Shown one piece after another: positions 33,166-42,106 of a stretch of DNA of 64,000 bases. The translations under genes were made by a program, and so were the position numbers. The DNA is from Geothrix limicola. Its GTDB lineage: Bacteria; Acidobacteriota; Holophagae; Holophagales; Holophagaceae. Where the stretch lies: NCBI RefSeq assembly GCF_030268085.1, contig NZ_BSDE01000001.1, positions 186,001 through 250,000 of the forward strand. The letters are read 5' to 3'. The notes beneath the pieces are model-generated. The model was not told the origin of the DNA. It did no database searches and was given only the letters and a program-made list of their open reading frames with translations. The stretch's first letter is position 1; each line of letters opens with the position of its first letter.

Positions 33166-34581
33166 ATGTTCCACCACGAAACCTTTGCCAGCAGCCTTTT
33201 CAACGTTCCCCTGGACCAGCCGCTGGCGCTGGATCCGCAGTACCGCCCCCTCTCCCTGGGCGTCCGGAATTTCCGAAAGGCCCTGGAAGCCCACGGCAGC
33301 CACGAGACCGTGGTGGTGGGCCTGGAGCAGAACGCCGGGCCCGTGGCCCGCCTCGAACTGAAGGTCTTTCCCGCCGGTGCGGGGCGCGACGAGGACAACC
33401 TGCGCTACGTGTCGTGGATGCTGAACGGCCTCCTCTGGGTGTGCGGCGGATGGCGCGCCTCCGTGGGCGGACCCAAGGCCCTGTGCGAAGCCGTTGTCGC
33501 GGAGTACGGTGCCGACGGGCCCTGGAAATTCGAACGCGAGATCATGGGCCAGGCCTTCAACCGTCCCTTCGAAGTGGCGGTGATGGATCCTGCCGCCATT
33601 CCCCCCGCAGGCAAGGGCGCCCTGGCCCTGGGCGGAAACCTCACAGGCTGCCGCATCGGCTTCGATCTGGGTGCCAGCGACTACAAGGTGGCCGCGGTCA
33701 TCGATGGGGAGGTGGTCTTCAGCACCGAGATCCCCTGGACGCCCAAGACGGAAGCCGATCCTTCCTACCACTACAACTGCATCAACGAGGGCTTCAAGCT
33801 CGCGGCCTCACACCTGCCGCGCCTGGACGCCATCGGCGGTTCCTCCGCGGGCATCCTCGTGGACAACCAGGTGATGGTGGCCTCGCTCTTCCGCGCCGTG
33901 CCCAAGGAGCGGTTCGCCGCCGAGGTGAGCCCGATCTTTTTGAAGCTCCGAAAGGAATGGAACGTGCCGCTCGAAGTCATCAACGACGGCGACGTCACGG
34001 CCCTGGCCGGCGGCCTGTCGCTGGAGCAGAACGGCATCCTGGGCATCGCCCTGGGATCCAGCGAGGCCGTGGGTTTCCTCGATCGCAATGGGAAGATCAC
34101 CGGCTGGCTCAACGAGCTCGCCTTCAGCACCGTGGACGCCAATCCCACCGCGGGCACGGATGATTGGTCCGGCAATCCCGGCGTGGGCGCGGCCTACTTC
34201 TCCCAGCAGGCGGTGGACAAGCTGGCGGGCCCCGCGGGCCTCAGCTTCCCTTCGGACATGGGCCTGCCCGAGCGACTCAAGGAAGTGCAGGCGCTCATGG
34301 CCAAGGAAGATCCCGCGGCCCGCGCCATCTTCGAGACCATCGGCACCTACCTCGGCTACACGCTGCCCTGGTATGCCGAGTTCTACGACATGGAGCATGC
34401 CATGATCCTGGGCCGGGTGACCTCGGGCAAGGGCGGCGAGATCATCCTCGACAGGGCGAAGGCTGTCCTGGCGGCGGAATTCCCGGAACTCGCCAAGGCC
34501 ATCTCCATCTTCCTTCCCGACGAGAAGAGCCGCCGGGTGGGCCAGGCCGTGGCTGCGGCCAGCCTGCCCGCCCTCGGCTGA
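33166..34581 (+). CDS. ROK-family sugar kinase with N-terminal extension
   Basis: The protein has 471 residues: about 155 residues of unrecognised N-terminal alpha/beta sequence (LRYVSWMLNGLLWVCGGWRA, KFEREIMGQAF), then a ROK kinase fold. The ATP-site strand is RIGFDLGASDYKVAAVIDGE, followed by IGGSSAGILVDN, the Asp of VINDGDVTALAG, and ILGIALGSSEAVGFL. The zinc motif CxCGxxGCxE is absent. Position between GH20 and the exo-glucosaminidase suggests it phosphorylates GlcN or GlcNAc. GAGGTGA stands before ATG 33166, seven bases after the GH20 stop. Alternatively it could be a sugar-sensing, non-catalytic ROK protein. Confidence 0.75.
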   Translation: MFHHETFASSLFNVPLDQPLALDPQYRPLSLGVRNFRKALEAHGSHETVVVGLEQNAGPVARLELKVFPAGAGRDEDNLRYVSWMLNGLLWVCGGWRASVGGPKALCEAVVAEYGADGPWKFEREIMGQAFNRPFEVAVMDPAAIPPAGKGALALGGNLTGCRIGFDLGASDYKVAAVIDGEVVFSTEIPWTPKTEADPSYHYNCINEGFKLAASHLPRLDAIGGSSAGILVDNQVMVASLFRAVPKERFAAEVSPIFLKLRKEWNVPLEVINDGDVTALAGGLSLEQNGILGIALGSSEAVGFLDRNGKITGWLNELAFSTVDANPTAGTDDWSGNPGVGAAYFSQQAVDKLAGPAGLSFPSDMGLPERLKEVQALMAKEDPAARAIFETIGTYLGYTLPWYAEFYDMEHAMILGRVTSGKGGEIILDRAKAVLAAEFPELAKAISIFLPDEKSRRVGQAVAAASLPALG

Positions 34582-34607
34582 CCTCGACCGAATCCACGAG
34601 GAGACAC

Positions 34608-37202
34608 ATGTTCAAGACATGGATGGTGGTGGCGCTGGCGATGTTCGGGACGCTGCTCATGGGCGGCGCACCGGCCTCCGACACCACCGTCCTGGGCCGG
34701 GGTTGGGCCATCCGGGCCGCGTCCGTGGGGGGGGCGGCCCGGGATCTTTCGACTCCCGGCTTTGATACCAAGGCGTGGGTCCAGGCCCAGGTGCCCTGCA
34801 CGGTGCTGGGCGCGCTGGTGGACGCGGGTCGCTACAAGGATCCCTTTCTGGGGCAGAACCTGGACGCCATCTCCCCTGAGCCCTTTCAGGAAGCCTGGTG
34901 GTACCGCACGGAATTCCGGGTCAGCCCGACCCAGCTCAGGCAGCACACCCGCCTGCTGCTGGACGGCGTGAACTACCGGGCGGACGTGTGGCTGAACGGT
35001 AGGCAGATCGCCGGACAGGACGCGCTGACCGGTGCCTTCCGCACCTTCGATCTGGACATCACGAATCACCTGCAAGCAGGCGCCAACGCCCTCGCCATCC
35101 TCGTCCACCCGCCCCGCAAGGGCGACTTCACCATGGGCTTCGTGGACTGGAATCCCGAGCCGCCCGACCGCAACATGGGCCTCTTCCGGGAGGTGAAGCT
35201 GCGGCGATCTGGCGCCGTATCCCTCGAGAACGTCTACGTCCGCAGCGACGTGAACCTCCAGACCCTGAAGGAGGCCGCGCTCACCATCACGGCAGACCTC
35301 GTGAACCACGAGGGTCGGGTGGTTTCAGGCGAGGTCACCGGCGAGATCGAGACCCTTCATTTCAAGGTCGCCTACACGCTCCAGCCCCACGAGCGGAAAG
35401 CGCTCGTCTTCTCCCCGGAGCAGGTGCCGGGTCTGCGCATCCGGAATCCCCGACTCTGGTGGCCCGTGAACCTGGGCGAACCCGCGCTCTACACGCTGAA
35501 GCTCCGCGCGCGGGCAGGGCAGGGCGCGAGCGATGCCTTCAGCACGACCTTCGGCATCCGTCAGGTGGGCACCTATCTCAACGAACAGGGGCATCGCGGC
35601 TTCATCGTCAACGGGCGCAAGGTGCTCATCCGCGGTGGCGGCTGGGTGGACGACCTCTTCCTGCGCGAGGACCCTAGGAAGCTGGAAGCGCAGTTCCGAC
35701 GGATCAAGCACCTGAACCTGAACACTGTGCGTCTCGAGGGATTCTGGGGCAGCAGCCAGAAGCTGTACGAGCTCGCGGATCGCGCAGGCCTGCTGGTGAT
35801 GGTGGGCATCAGCTGCCAGTGGGAATGGGTCGAATACCTCGGCACGCCCCAGGATGACGAAACCTACGGTGCCGCGAAAACGCCGGCTGAGATCCAGCTG
35901 GTGGCCTCGTACCTGCGGGACCAGGTGCGCTGGCTGCGCAACCATCCGAGCATCCTCGTGTGGGTGCTGGGCAGCGACAAGCTGCCTTGGCCCGAGGCGG
36001 AAAAACAGTATGCCGCCGATCTGAAGGCGCTCGACCCGGCGCGCCCCTACCTGGCCGCCACCAAGGGCTGGACCAGCACCCTCAGCGGCCCCACGGGCGT
36101 GAAGATGCTCGGGCCCTACGATTACGTGACCCCCAACTACTGGTTCGAGGACACGAGCCACGGCGGCGCCTACGGCTTCAATACCGAAACGGGGCCCGGG
36201 CCGCAGATCCCACCCCTCTCCAGCCTCAAGAAGATGATTCCCGCAGCCGAGCTGTGGCCCATCAACAAGACCTGGGACTTCCACTGCGGGCGCCACGCCT
36301 TCAACACCCTCGATCGCTACCTGAACGCCTTCAACCAGCGCTACGGTGCGGCTTCCTCCGTGGAGGATTTCGCCTTCCGCGCCCAGGCCATGAACTACGA
36401 GGGTGTGCAGGCCATGTTCGAGGCCTTCGGCATCCGCCAACCCCAGGCCACGGGGGTGGTGCAGTGGATGCTCAACGCCTCCTGGCCCAAGCTCTACTGG
36501 CAGCTCTACGACTACGACCTGGTGCCCACCGGCGCCTACTACGGTGCCCGCAAGGGCTGCCAGCCGCGCACCGTGGCCTATGATCGGGCCGCGAAGACCG
36601 TGCACGTGGTGAACGACACGCGCGAGGCCCTGGAGAACGTCACTGTGAAAGCGCGGGTCTTTGACGCCGGCTCGGCCAAGGTCTTCGAGAAGGAGGTGCG
36701 AGTCTCCTGCCCCGCGGGCGCTTCTGCGTTGGCGCTGGACCTCAAGAGTTTGAAGCCCGCGACCTCGACGTACTTCCTCGACCTGCGCCTGAGCGGCAAG
36801 GGTGGGACCCTCGCGGACAACTTCTATTGGCTCTCCACCCAGCCGGAGACTTTGGACCAGGCCCATTCCAACTGGTTCATGACGCCCAACACCGCCTTCG
36901 CGGATCTTACGGGCCTGCGTTCGCTACCTCAGGCTCAGGTGAAGGTGACCTCCCGCTTTGAGAAGGGCGAAGGGATCATCACGTTGACCAATTCCTCGGA
37001 TCGCCTCGCCTTCTACCTGGACCTTGGGTTGGTCCGCGCCGGTTCCAAAAAACCGATCGCTTCGGCGCTCTGGGATGACAACGGCCTCTCCATCCCGCCC
37101 CACGAAACGCGCACCGTGCGGGTGCAGTTCGATCCCACAGACCTGCACGGCGAGCGGCCCCATCTCACCCTTCACGGCTGGAACGTGGTCCCCCGGGACT
37201 GA
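34608..37202 (+). CDS. Exo-beta-D-glucosaminidase (GH2, CsxA-like), secreted
   Basis: This 864-residue enzyme has a signal peptide ending GGAPAS. A GH2 sugar-binding domain (DLSTPGFDTKAWVQAQVPCT, WWYRTEFRV) and an Ig-like domain follow. The TIM barrel carries the family's general acid in VLGSDKLPW (Asp457) and the nucleophile in FNTETGPGPQIP (Glu527). Both motifs and their 70-residue spacing match chitosan-degrading exo-glucosaminidase rather than beta-galactosidase or beta-mannosidase. It should release GlcN from the non-reducing end of chitosan oligomers or GlcN-GlcNAc. GAGGAGA lies before ATG 34608. C-terminal beta-domains resemble those of CsxA. Confidence 0.87.
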   Translation: MFKTWMVVALAMFGTLLMGGAPASDTTVLGRGWAIRAASVGGAARDLSTPGFDTKAWVQAQVPCTVLGALVDAGRYKDPFLGQNLDAISPEPFQEAWWYRTEFRVSPTQLRQHTRLLLDGVNYRADVWLNGRQIAGQDALTGAFRTFDLDITNHLQAGANALAILVHPPRKGDFTMGFVDWNPEPPDRNMGLFREVKLRRSGAVSLENVYVRSDVNLQTLKEAALTITADLVNHEGRVVSGEVTGEIETLHFKVAYTLQPHERKALVFSPEQVPGLRIRNPRLWWPVNLGEPALYTLKLRARAGQGASDAFSTTFGIRQVGTYLNEQGHRGFIVNGRKVLIRGGGWVDDLFLREDPRKLEAQFRRIKHLNLNTVRLEGFWGSSQKLYELADRAGLLVMVGISCQWEWVEYLGTPQDDETYGAAKTPAEIQLVASYLRDQVRWLRNHPSILVWVLGSDKLPWPEAEKQYAADLKALDPARPYLAATKGWTSTLSGPTGVKMLGPYDYVTPNYWFEDTSHGGAYGFNTETGPGPQIPPLSSLKKMIPAAELWPINKTWDFHCGRHAFNTLDRYLNAFNQRYGAASSVEDFAFRAQAMNYEGVQAMFEAFGIRQPQATGVVQWMLNASWPKLYWQLYDYDLVPTGAYYGARKGCQPRTVAYDRAAKTVHVVNDTREALENVTVKARVFDAGSAKVFEKEVRVSCPAGASALALDLKSLKPATSTYFLDLRLSGKGGTLADNFYWLSTQPETLDQAHSNWFMTPNTAFADLTGLRSLPQAQVKVTSRFEKGEGIITLTNSSDRLAFYLDLGLVRAGSKKPIASALWDDNGLSIPPHETRTVRVQFDPTDLHGERPHLTLHGWNVVPRD

Positions 37203-37211
37203 GGAGCCTCC

Positions 37212-38477
37212 ATGCATCGCAGCCTCTTCAAGGTCGGCCTGATCATGCTGATCTTCGTCGTGATTTCTTTCGTGACGAACATCCTCGATCCCATGGGCAC
37301 GGACGTCCAGGCCTCCTTCCGCTTGACGGAAGCTCAGGTGGGCACACTGGCCTCGGCGCTCTTCCTCGCCTATGCGGTGATGTCCATTCCCGCAGGCCTG
37401 CTGGTGGAGCGCTTTTCGGCCAAGGCGGTCCTGATGGTGGCCTTCCTGCTGTCGGCGGCAGGCGCCCTGGCCTTCGCCGCGCGACCTTCGTACGCGGTGG
37501 CCCTTCCTTCGCTGTTCGTCATCGGGGTCGGCTTCGCCATGCTGCAGGTGGTCATCAACCCACTGCTGCGGATCTCGGGCGGCGAGGAGCACTACGCCTT
37601 CTTCGGCAACCTGTCCCAGATGATCTTCGCCCTGGGCTCCACCCTCAGCCCGCACCTCTACGTCTACCTCGTGAGCGGCATCAACGGGCGCCAGCAGGGC
37701 GGTCTCGTCGGCGTGCTCACACGGCTGGTGCCCGAGGGGCTGTCCTGGGTGGCCCTGTACTGGGTGTTCGCGGCGCTGCTCGCCGCCATGACGGTGGTGA
37801 TCGCCTGTGTGCGGCTGCCCAAGGTGGAACTGGTCGAGGACGAGAGGGTCGGCTCCTTCGAGACCATCCTCCTGCTCCTGAAGAACCGGACCGTCTGGCT
37901 CTACTTCGTCGGCATCGCCTGCTACGTGGGCACCGAGCAGGGGCTCGCCACCAAGATCAAGCCCTTCCTCATCAACTGCCACCAGGTGGATCCGGACCTG
38001 GCCAATCGCGTCGCGGTGTCGGGCTTCTGGGGCGCCATGACGCTGGGATGCGCCGTGGGACTGGTTCTCCTGAAGCTCTTCGACGCGAAGAAGATCCTCG
38101 TCGCCTTCATGGCGGGCGGCATGCTCACGCTGCTGGCGGCGCTCTTCGGCAACCGCCCGACGGCCCTGGTGGCCCTCCCCATGATGGGCTTCTGGTGCTC
38201 GGTGGGCTGGCCCCTGGTCTTCGCCCTGGCCCTGAACTCTCTGGACAGGCACCACGGCACCTTCGCGGGGATTCTCTGCACGGGTATCCTCGGCGGCGCC
38301 ATCCTGCCGCCTCTCATCGGCCTGATCGCGGACCATGCCGGGCCCATGGGGCTGCGCTACGGCCTGCTGGCGGTGCTGGGCACCTTCACCTACCTGCTCT
38401 TCATCGGCTTCTGGGCGAATCCCCTGACCAGCAACGCCACGCTGGGCAAGCAGGATGCCCAGCCCGAACGCGCGTGA
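37212..38477 (+). CDS. MFS sugar transporter of the FHS (FucP/NagP-like) type
   Basis: This 421-residue inner-membrane symporter has about 12 helices. FVVISFVTNILDPMGTDVQ near the N-terminus and FAMLQVVINPLLRISGGEEH in helix 4-5 correspond to the conserved N-P segment of fucose:H+ symporters, a subfamily that also contains the GlcNAc permease NagP. It should import a mono- or disaccharide released by the two neighbouring secreted glycosidases. It starts nine bases after the GH2 stop with GGAG upstream and is followed eight bases later by a second ROK kinase, so it belongs to the same operon. The substrate is inferred from context. Confidence 0.85.
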   Translation: MHRSLFKVGLIMLIFVVISFVTNILDPMGTDVQASFRLTEAQVGTLASALFLAYAVMSIPAGLLVERFSAKAVLMVAFLLSAAGALAFAARPSYAVALPSLFVIGVGFAMLQVVINPLLRISGGEEHYAFFGNLSQMIFALGSTLSPHLYVYLVSGINGRQQGGLVGVLTRLVPEGLSWVALYWVFAALLAAMTVVIACVRLPKVELVEDERVGSFETILLLLKNRTVWLYFVGIACYVGTEQGLATKIKPFLINCHQVDPDLANRVAVSGFWGAMTLGCAVGLVLLKLFDAKKILVAFMAGGMLTLLAALFGNRPTALVALPMMGFWCSVGWPLVFALALNSLDRHHGTFAGILCTGILGGAILPPLIGLIADHAGPMGLRYGLLAVLGTFTYLLFIGFWANPLTSNATLGKQDAQPERA

Positions 38478-38485
38478 GGTCGGAC

Positions 38486-39349
38486 ATGGCGAATCGAACC
38501 TTGATCGGTGTGGACCTGGGCGGCACGAACATCCGCGCGGGCCGGGTGGAGAACCACCGCATCGTGAAGCTGGCGGCCCGCCCCACACCGGCGAAGGCCG
38601 AGGCGGATGTGGTGGTGGCGGACCTCGTCCGCAGCATCGAAGACGTGCTGAGCCCCGAGGTGTCCGCCATCGGCATCGGCGTGCCCAGCGTGGTGGACGT
38701 GGAGCAGGGCATCGTCTACGACGTGGAGAACATCCCTTCCTGGCGGGAAGTGGCGCTCAAGCGGATCCTGGAAGACCGCTTCCAGTTACCCGTTCGCGTC
38801 AACAACGACGCCAACTGCTTCGCCCTCGGCGAGTACCACTTCGGCAAGGGGCGTGGATCCAAGAGCCTGGTGGGCCTCATCGTGGGCACGGGGTTGGGCG
38901 CCGGGCTCGTCCTCGACGGCCGCCTCTATTCGGGCGTGAACTGCGGGGCCGGCGAGATCGGCAGCCTCCCTTACCGGGATCACACCTACGAATACTACGT
39001 GAGCGGACCGCGCTTCCAGCGGGAGCACGGACGCAACGGGGGTCAGTTGTACGAGGCCGCGCTGCGCGGCGAGGCCGAGGCGCTTCAGATCTTCGAGGCC
39101 TTCGGGCGGGATCTGGGGAAGGCCATCGCCCTCGCAATCTACGCCTATGACCCGGACCGGATCCTCCTCGGCGGTTCGGTATCCAAGGCTTATCCCTTCT
39201 TCCGCGAGACGGTCTGGGCCGAGCTGCGGACCTTCGCCTTCCAGCAGTCCCTGAAGCGGCTCTCCATCGAGGTGAGCGAGGAACCCCAGATCGCCATCCT
39301 CGGCGCCGCGGCCCTTTGCCTGGACGTTCCTGCGGCCATATCGATATAA
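38486..39349 (+). CDS. ROK-family hexokinase (glucokinase/glucosamine-kinase-like)
   Basis: The protein has 287 residues. The ATP-binding strand LIGVDLGGTNIRAGRV, VSAIGIGVPSVVDVEQGIVY, catalytic Asp in RVNNDANCFALGEYHFGKGR and GLIVGTGLGAGLVLDG are all intact. The glutamate of GAGEIGSLPYRDHTYEYY is kept, but the cysteine zinc motif that normally follows is missing. In contrast to the longer ROK protein at 33166, this one looks fully active as a kinase. Encoded beside an importer and before nagB, it is the best candidate to make GlcN-6-phosphate; glucose is the alternative substrate. ATG 38486 has GAGGT upstream. Confidence 0.88.
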   Translation: MANRTLIGVDLGGTNIRAGRVENHRIVKLAARPTPAKAEADVVVADLVRSIEDVLSPEVSAIGIGVPSVVDVEQGIVYDVENIPSWREVALKRILEDRFQLPVRVNNDANCFALGEYHFGKGRGSKSLVGLIVGTGLGAGLVLDGRLYSGVNCGAGEIGSLPYRDHTYEYYVSGPRFQREHGRNGGQLYEAALRGEAEALQIFEAFGRDLGKAIALAIYAYDPDRILLGGSVSKAYPFFRETVWAELRTFAFQQSLKRLSIEVSEEPQIAILGAAALCLDVPAAISI

Positions 39350-39350
39350 T
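39321..39350 (+). promoter_or_regulatory. Possible internal promoter before the sugar porter
   Basis: TGGACG (39321-39326) and a perfect TATAAT (39345-39350) are separated by 18 bases, inside an abruptly AT-rich stretch covering the end of the ROK kinase gene and the 43-base spacer. It could give the porter and nagB separate expression from the upstream glycosidases. Confidence 0.4.
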
Positions 39351-39401
39351 ATTGATACATCATTAAAATTACTGGAACCTGACTGAACCGAGGTGATGCC
39401 C

Positions 39402-41192
39402 ATGACCACACCCGCCCCCGACGCCTCTCCGGCCCTGGTCCGGAACCTCCGCTACCTGCTGTTCATCGCGGGACTGGGAGGGCTCCTCTACGGCATCGAT
39501 GTCGGCATCATCGCGGGCGCGCTCCCGTACCTGGAGGCCACTTCGGGGCTCACGAGCAACCAGCTCTCGATCATCGTGGCGGCCGTGCTGCTGGGCAGCG
39601 TGATCTCAACACTTTTCGCCGGCATGCTGGCCGATCTCATGGGCCGGAAGAAGCTCATGATCCTCAGCGGCTTATGCTTCGTGCTGAGCATTCCCATGAT
39701 CGCGTTGGCGCATGGCTTCGGCCCGCTGGTGCTGGGCCGCCTCCTGCAGGGGGTGAGTGCGGGCCTGGTGGGCGTGGTGGTGCCGCTCTACCTGGCGGAA
39801 TGCCTGGATGCCTCCAACCGGGGCAGGGGAACCGGCGTCTTCCAGTGGCTGCTGACCCTCGGCATCTTCGCGGCGGCCCTCATCGCCTGGGGTTTCAGCT
39901 TCAAGGTGGAACACCTCGAGAAGGCCGGGAACGCCGAGGCCCTCTTCGCCTTCAAGGATCTGGCCTGGCGCAGCATCTTCTGGGTGAGCATCCTCCCGGG
40001 GCTGTTCTTCGTCATCGGGGCCTTCTTCGTCGCGGAGAGCCCCCGCTGGCTCCACCGTCGGGGCCGCAAGGAAGAAGCCCGCGCCGCGCTGCGCAAGACG
40101 CGGACCGAGGCAGTGACCGAGATCGAACTGAAGGAGATGGACGAAAGCGCCCGGGCTGCCGAGAAGAGCATGGGCGAGAAGGCGAAGGAAAGCCTCCTGA
40201 GCCGGATGTACGTCATCCCCTTCCTGCTGGCCTGCGTCATCCTCGCCTGCAACCAGGCCACGGGCATCAACAGCGTCATCGGCTACAACGCGACGATCCT
40301 CATCCAGGCGGGCCTCGGCGACAACGCGGCCCACCTGGGTTATGTGCTGCTCACCCTCGTCAACTTCCTCATGACCATGGTGGCGGTCGCCCTGGTGGAC
40401 AAGAAGGGACGCAAATTCCTGCTCAGCGTCGGCAGTGCCGGCATCATCGTGGCCCTGCTGGGAACGGGCCTCCTCTTCCGGCGCACGGAGCAGCACCGCG
40501 TGGATGTGGCTCCTGCCATCCAGGCCCTGGTGGACGGGGACCAGTCCGTGACCCTGAAATACACGCCGGAGGCTGCGGACCACCTGCTGGGAAGCGCAGG
40601 CGCGGCGGGCGCGAAGGTGGCGGGAAAGCCCTCCACGCTGATCGTCATCTACAGCTATGGCGATTTCCGGGCCGCCACCAAGGTGGTGCGCTCCACGGAC
40701 CTCAGCGCGGCCATCGCCATCACCCGCGAATCCTGCGTGCCCAAGGACAAGGCGGGCGCCCTGGCGGCGCGCATCACGAACCCCACGGCCGACGCCCAGG
40801 CGGCCCGCACGGCGCCGCTCAAGATCGAGGCGGCCCTCATCACGCCCGTGCCCAGCGCCGCCAACGGTTGGCTCGTCGCCCTGTTCACCTTCATCTTCAT
40901 CGCCTTCTTCGCCATGGGGCCGGGCGTGTGCGTCTGGCTGGCCCTGTCGGAGCTGATGCCCACGCGCATCCGCTCGAACGGCATGAGCATCGCGCTGCTC
41001 ATCAACCAGGCCGTGTCCACCACCATCGCCGCCGTCTTTCTCCCCACTGTGGGCAAGTACGGATACGGCACGATGTTCTTCCTCTTCGCCGGCTTCACGG
41101 TCGTCTACTTCATCACGGCCTTCTTCTTCCTCCCCGAGACCAAGGGCAAAACGCTGGAAGAGATCGAGGCCCACTTCGTCGGCAAGAAGTGA
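39402..41192 (+). CDS. MFS sugar porter with an extracytoplasmic insertion
   Basis: This 596-residue inner-membrane protein is of the sugar porter (XylE/GalP/GLUT) type: FIAGLGGLLYGIDVGIIAGA (helix 1), ADLMGRKKLMI, PLYLAECLDASNRGRGTG, NQATGINSVIGYN, SELMPTRIRSNGMSIA and the C-terminal PETKGKTLEEIE. The family is normally 450-500 residues. The excess is a block of about 127 residues (about 360-487) between helices 9 and 10, facing the periplasm and rich in Ala/Val with no recognised domain. ATG 39402 is preferred to GTG 39393 and ATG 39396 because of the spacing to GAGGTGA. The substrate is probably a hexose or hexosamine. Confidence 0.87.
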   Translation: MTTPAPDASPALVRNLRYLLFIAGLGGLLYGIDVGIIAGALPYLEATSGLTSNQLSIIVAAVLLGSVISTLFAGMLADLMGRKKLMILSGLCFVLSIPMIALAHGFGPLVLGRLLQGVSAGLVGVVVPLYLAECLDASNRGRGTGVFQWLLTLGIFAAALIAWGFSFKVEHLEKAGNAEALFAFKDLAWRSIFWVSILPGLFFVIGAFFVAESPRWLHRRGRKEEARAALRKTRTEAVTEIELKEMDESARAAEKSMGEKAKESLLSRMYVIPFLLACVILACNQATGINSVIGYNATILIQAGLGDNAAHLGYVLLTLVNFLMTMVAVALVDKKGRKFLLSVGSAGIIVALLGTGLLFRRTEQHRVDVAPAIQALVDGDQSVTLKYTPEAADHLLGSAGAAGAKVAGKPSTLIVIYSYGDFRAATKVVRSTDLSAAIAITRESCVPKDKAGALAARITNPTADAQAARTAPLKIEAALITPVPSAANGWLVALFTFIFIAFFAMGPGVCVWLALSELMPTRIRSNGMSIALLINQAVSTTIAAVFLPTVGKYGYGTMFFLFAGFTVVYFITAFFFLPETKGKTLEEIEAHFVGKK

Positions 41193-41229
41193 AGGCCCAG
41201 GTTCTGCCGTCCGTCCCTAAGGAACCCTC

Positions 41230-42027
41230 ATGGAAGTGATCATTCTCCCGAACCAGCAGAAGGCCGCCTACCTCGTGGCACAAATTCTCGCGAAGGAGCT
41301 GAAGGCCCATCCCAGGCTGGTGCTGGGCATGGCCACAGGCCGGACGATGGAGCCTGTCTACCGCCTGCTGGTGGACATGCATCAGAAGGAAGGCCTGGAT
41401 TTCTCGCTCTGCTCGACGTTCAACCTGGATGAATACATCGGCATCCCGGCCGATCATCCCTGTTCGTACCGGCACTACATGAACGAACTCCTCTTCGACC
41501 GCGTCAACATCGCCAAGGCGAACACCCACCTTCCCGATGGCATGGCATCCGATCTCGGGGCCGAGTGCCTGCGGTACGAGGCCGCCATCACCCAGGCCGG
41601 CGGCATTGATCTTCAGCTGGTGGGCATCGGCAGCGATGGCCACATCGGGTTCAACGAACCCCTGTCCTCGCTGCGTTCGCGCACGCGCGAAAAGGCGCTC
41701 ACACCGGCCACCCGCGAGCAGAATGCGCCCATGTTCGGGGGTGATCCCGCCAACGTGCCGCGTCGTGCCATCACCATGGGGGTGGGGACCATTCTCGATT
41801 CGCGCCGCTGCCTCATGCTCGTCACGGGCAAATCCAAGGCCACCATTCTGGCCAAAGCGGTCGAGGGTCCCATCTCCGCGATGGTGACGGCCTCAGCCCT
41901 GCAGCTGCACCCCCGCTGCCAGGTGGTGGTGGATGAGGAAGCCGCCTCGGAACTGAAGGAGATCGAGTACCACCGCTGGGTCTTCGCCAATGAGCCTGAG
42001 TGGGCGGAATTCCAGAACCTGGTTTGA
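41230..42027 (+). CDS. nagB: Glucosamine-6-phosphate deaminase
   Basis: This 265-residue cytosolic aldose-ketose isomerase/deaminase converts GlcN-6-phosphate to fructose-6-phosphate and ammonia, the entry into glycolysis. Landmarks are LVLGMATGRTMEPVYR (phosphate loop), CSTFNLDEYIGI with the catalytic Asp67/Glu68, and GIGSDGHIGFNEP with Asp136 and the ring-opening His138. TMGVGTILDSRRCLMLVTGK follows near the C-terminus. The length is standard. It closes the amino-sugar run and is followed by a strong terminator. No nagA gene accompanies it in this window, which is unusual for a NagB locus. Confidence 0.96.
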   Translation: MEVIILPNQQKAAYLVAQILAKELKAHPRLVLGMATGRTMEPVYRLLVDMHQKEGLDFSLCSTFNLDEYIGIPADHPCSYRHYMNELLFDRVNIAKANTHLPDGMASDLGAECLRYEAAITQAGGIDLQLVGIGSDGHIGFNEPLSSLRSRTREKALTPATREQNAPMFGGDPANVPRRAITMGVGTILDSRRCLMLVTGKSKATILAKAVEGPISAMVTASALQLHPRCQVVVDEEAASELKEIEYHRWVFANEPEWAEFQNLV

Positions 42028-42052
42028 GATCCCAGGAAGGTCCAAAAGAAAG

Positions 42053-42080
42053 AGGCGCTGATCTCCGCAGATCAGCGCCT
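42053..42080. terminator. Bidirectional terminator between nagB and the PIG-L gene
   Basis: AGGCGCTGATCT (42053-42064) pairs perfectly with AGATCAGCGCCT (42069-42080) around CCGC. A run of T follows on the plus strand, and an A-rich stretch precedes it, giving a U-rich tail for the minus-strand transcript. Confidence 0.92.
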
Positions 42081-42106
42081 TTTTCACTGGGGGTTGAGAT
42101 TCTGGA

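Noticed and set aside
34608-37202. Beta-mannosidase or beta-galactosidase (other GH2 members)
   Set aside because: The LGSDKLPW and FNTETGPGPQIP motifs match exo-glucosaminidase, not the NE-type acid/base motif of those enzymes.
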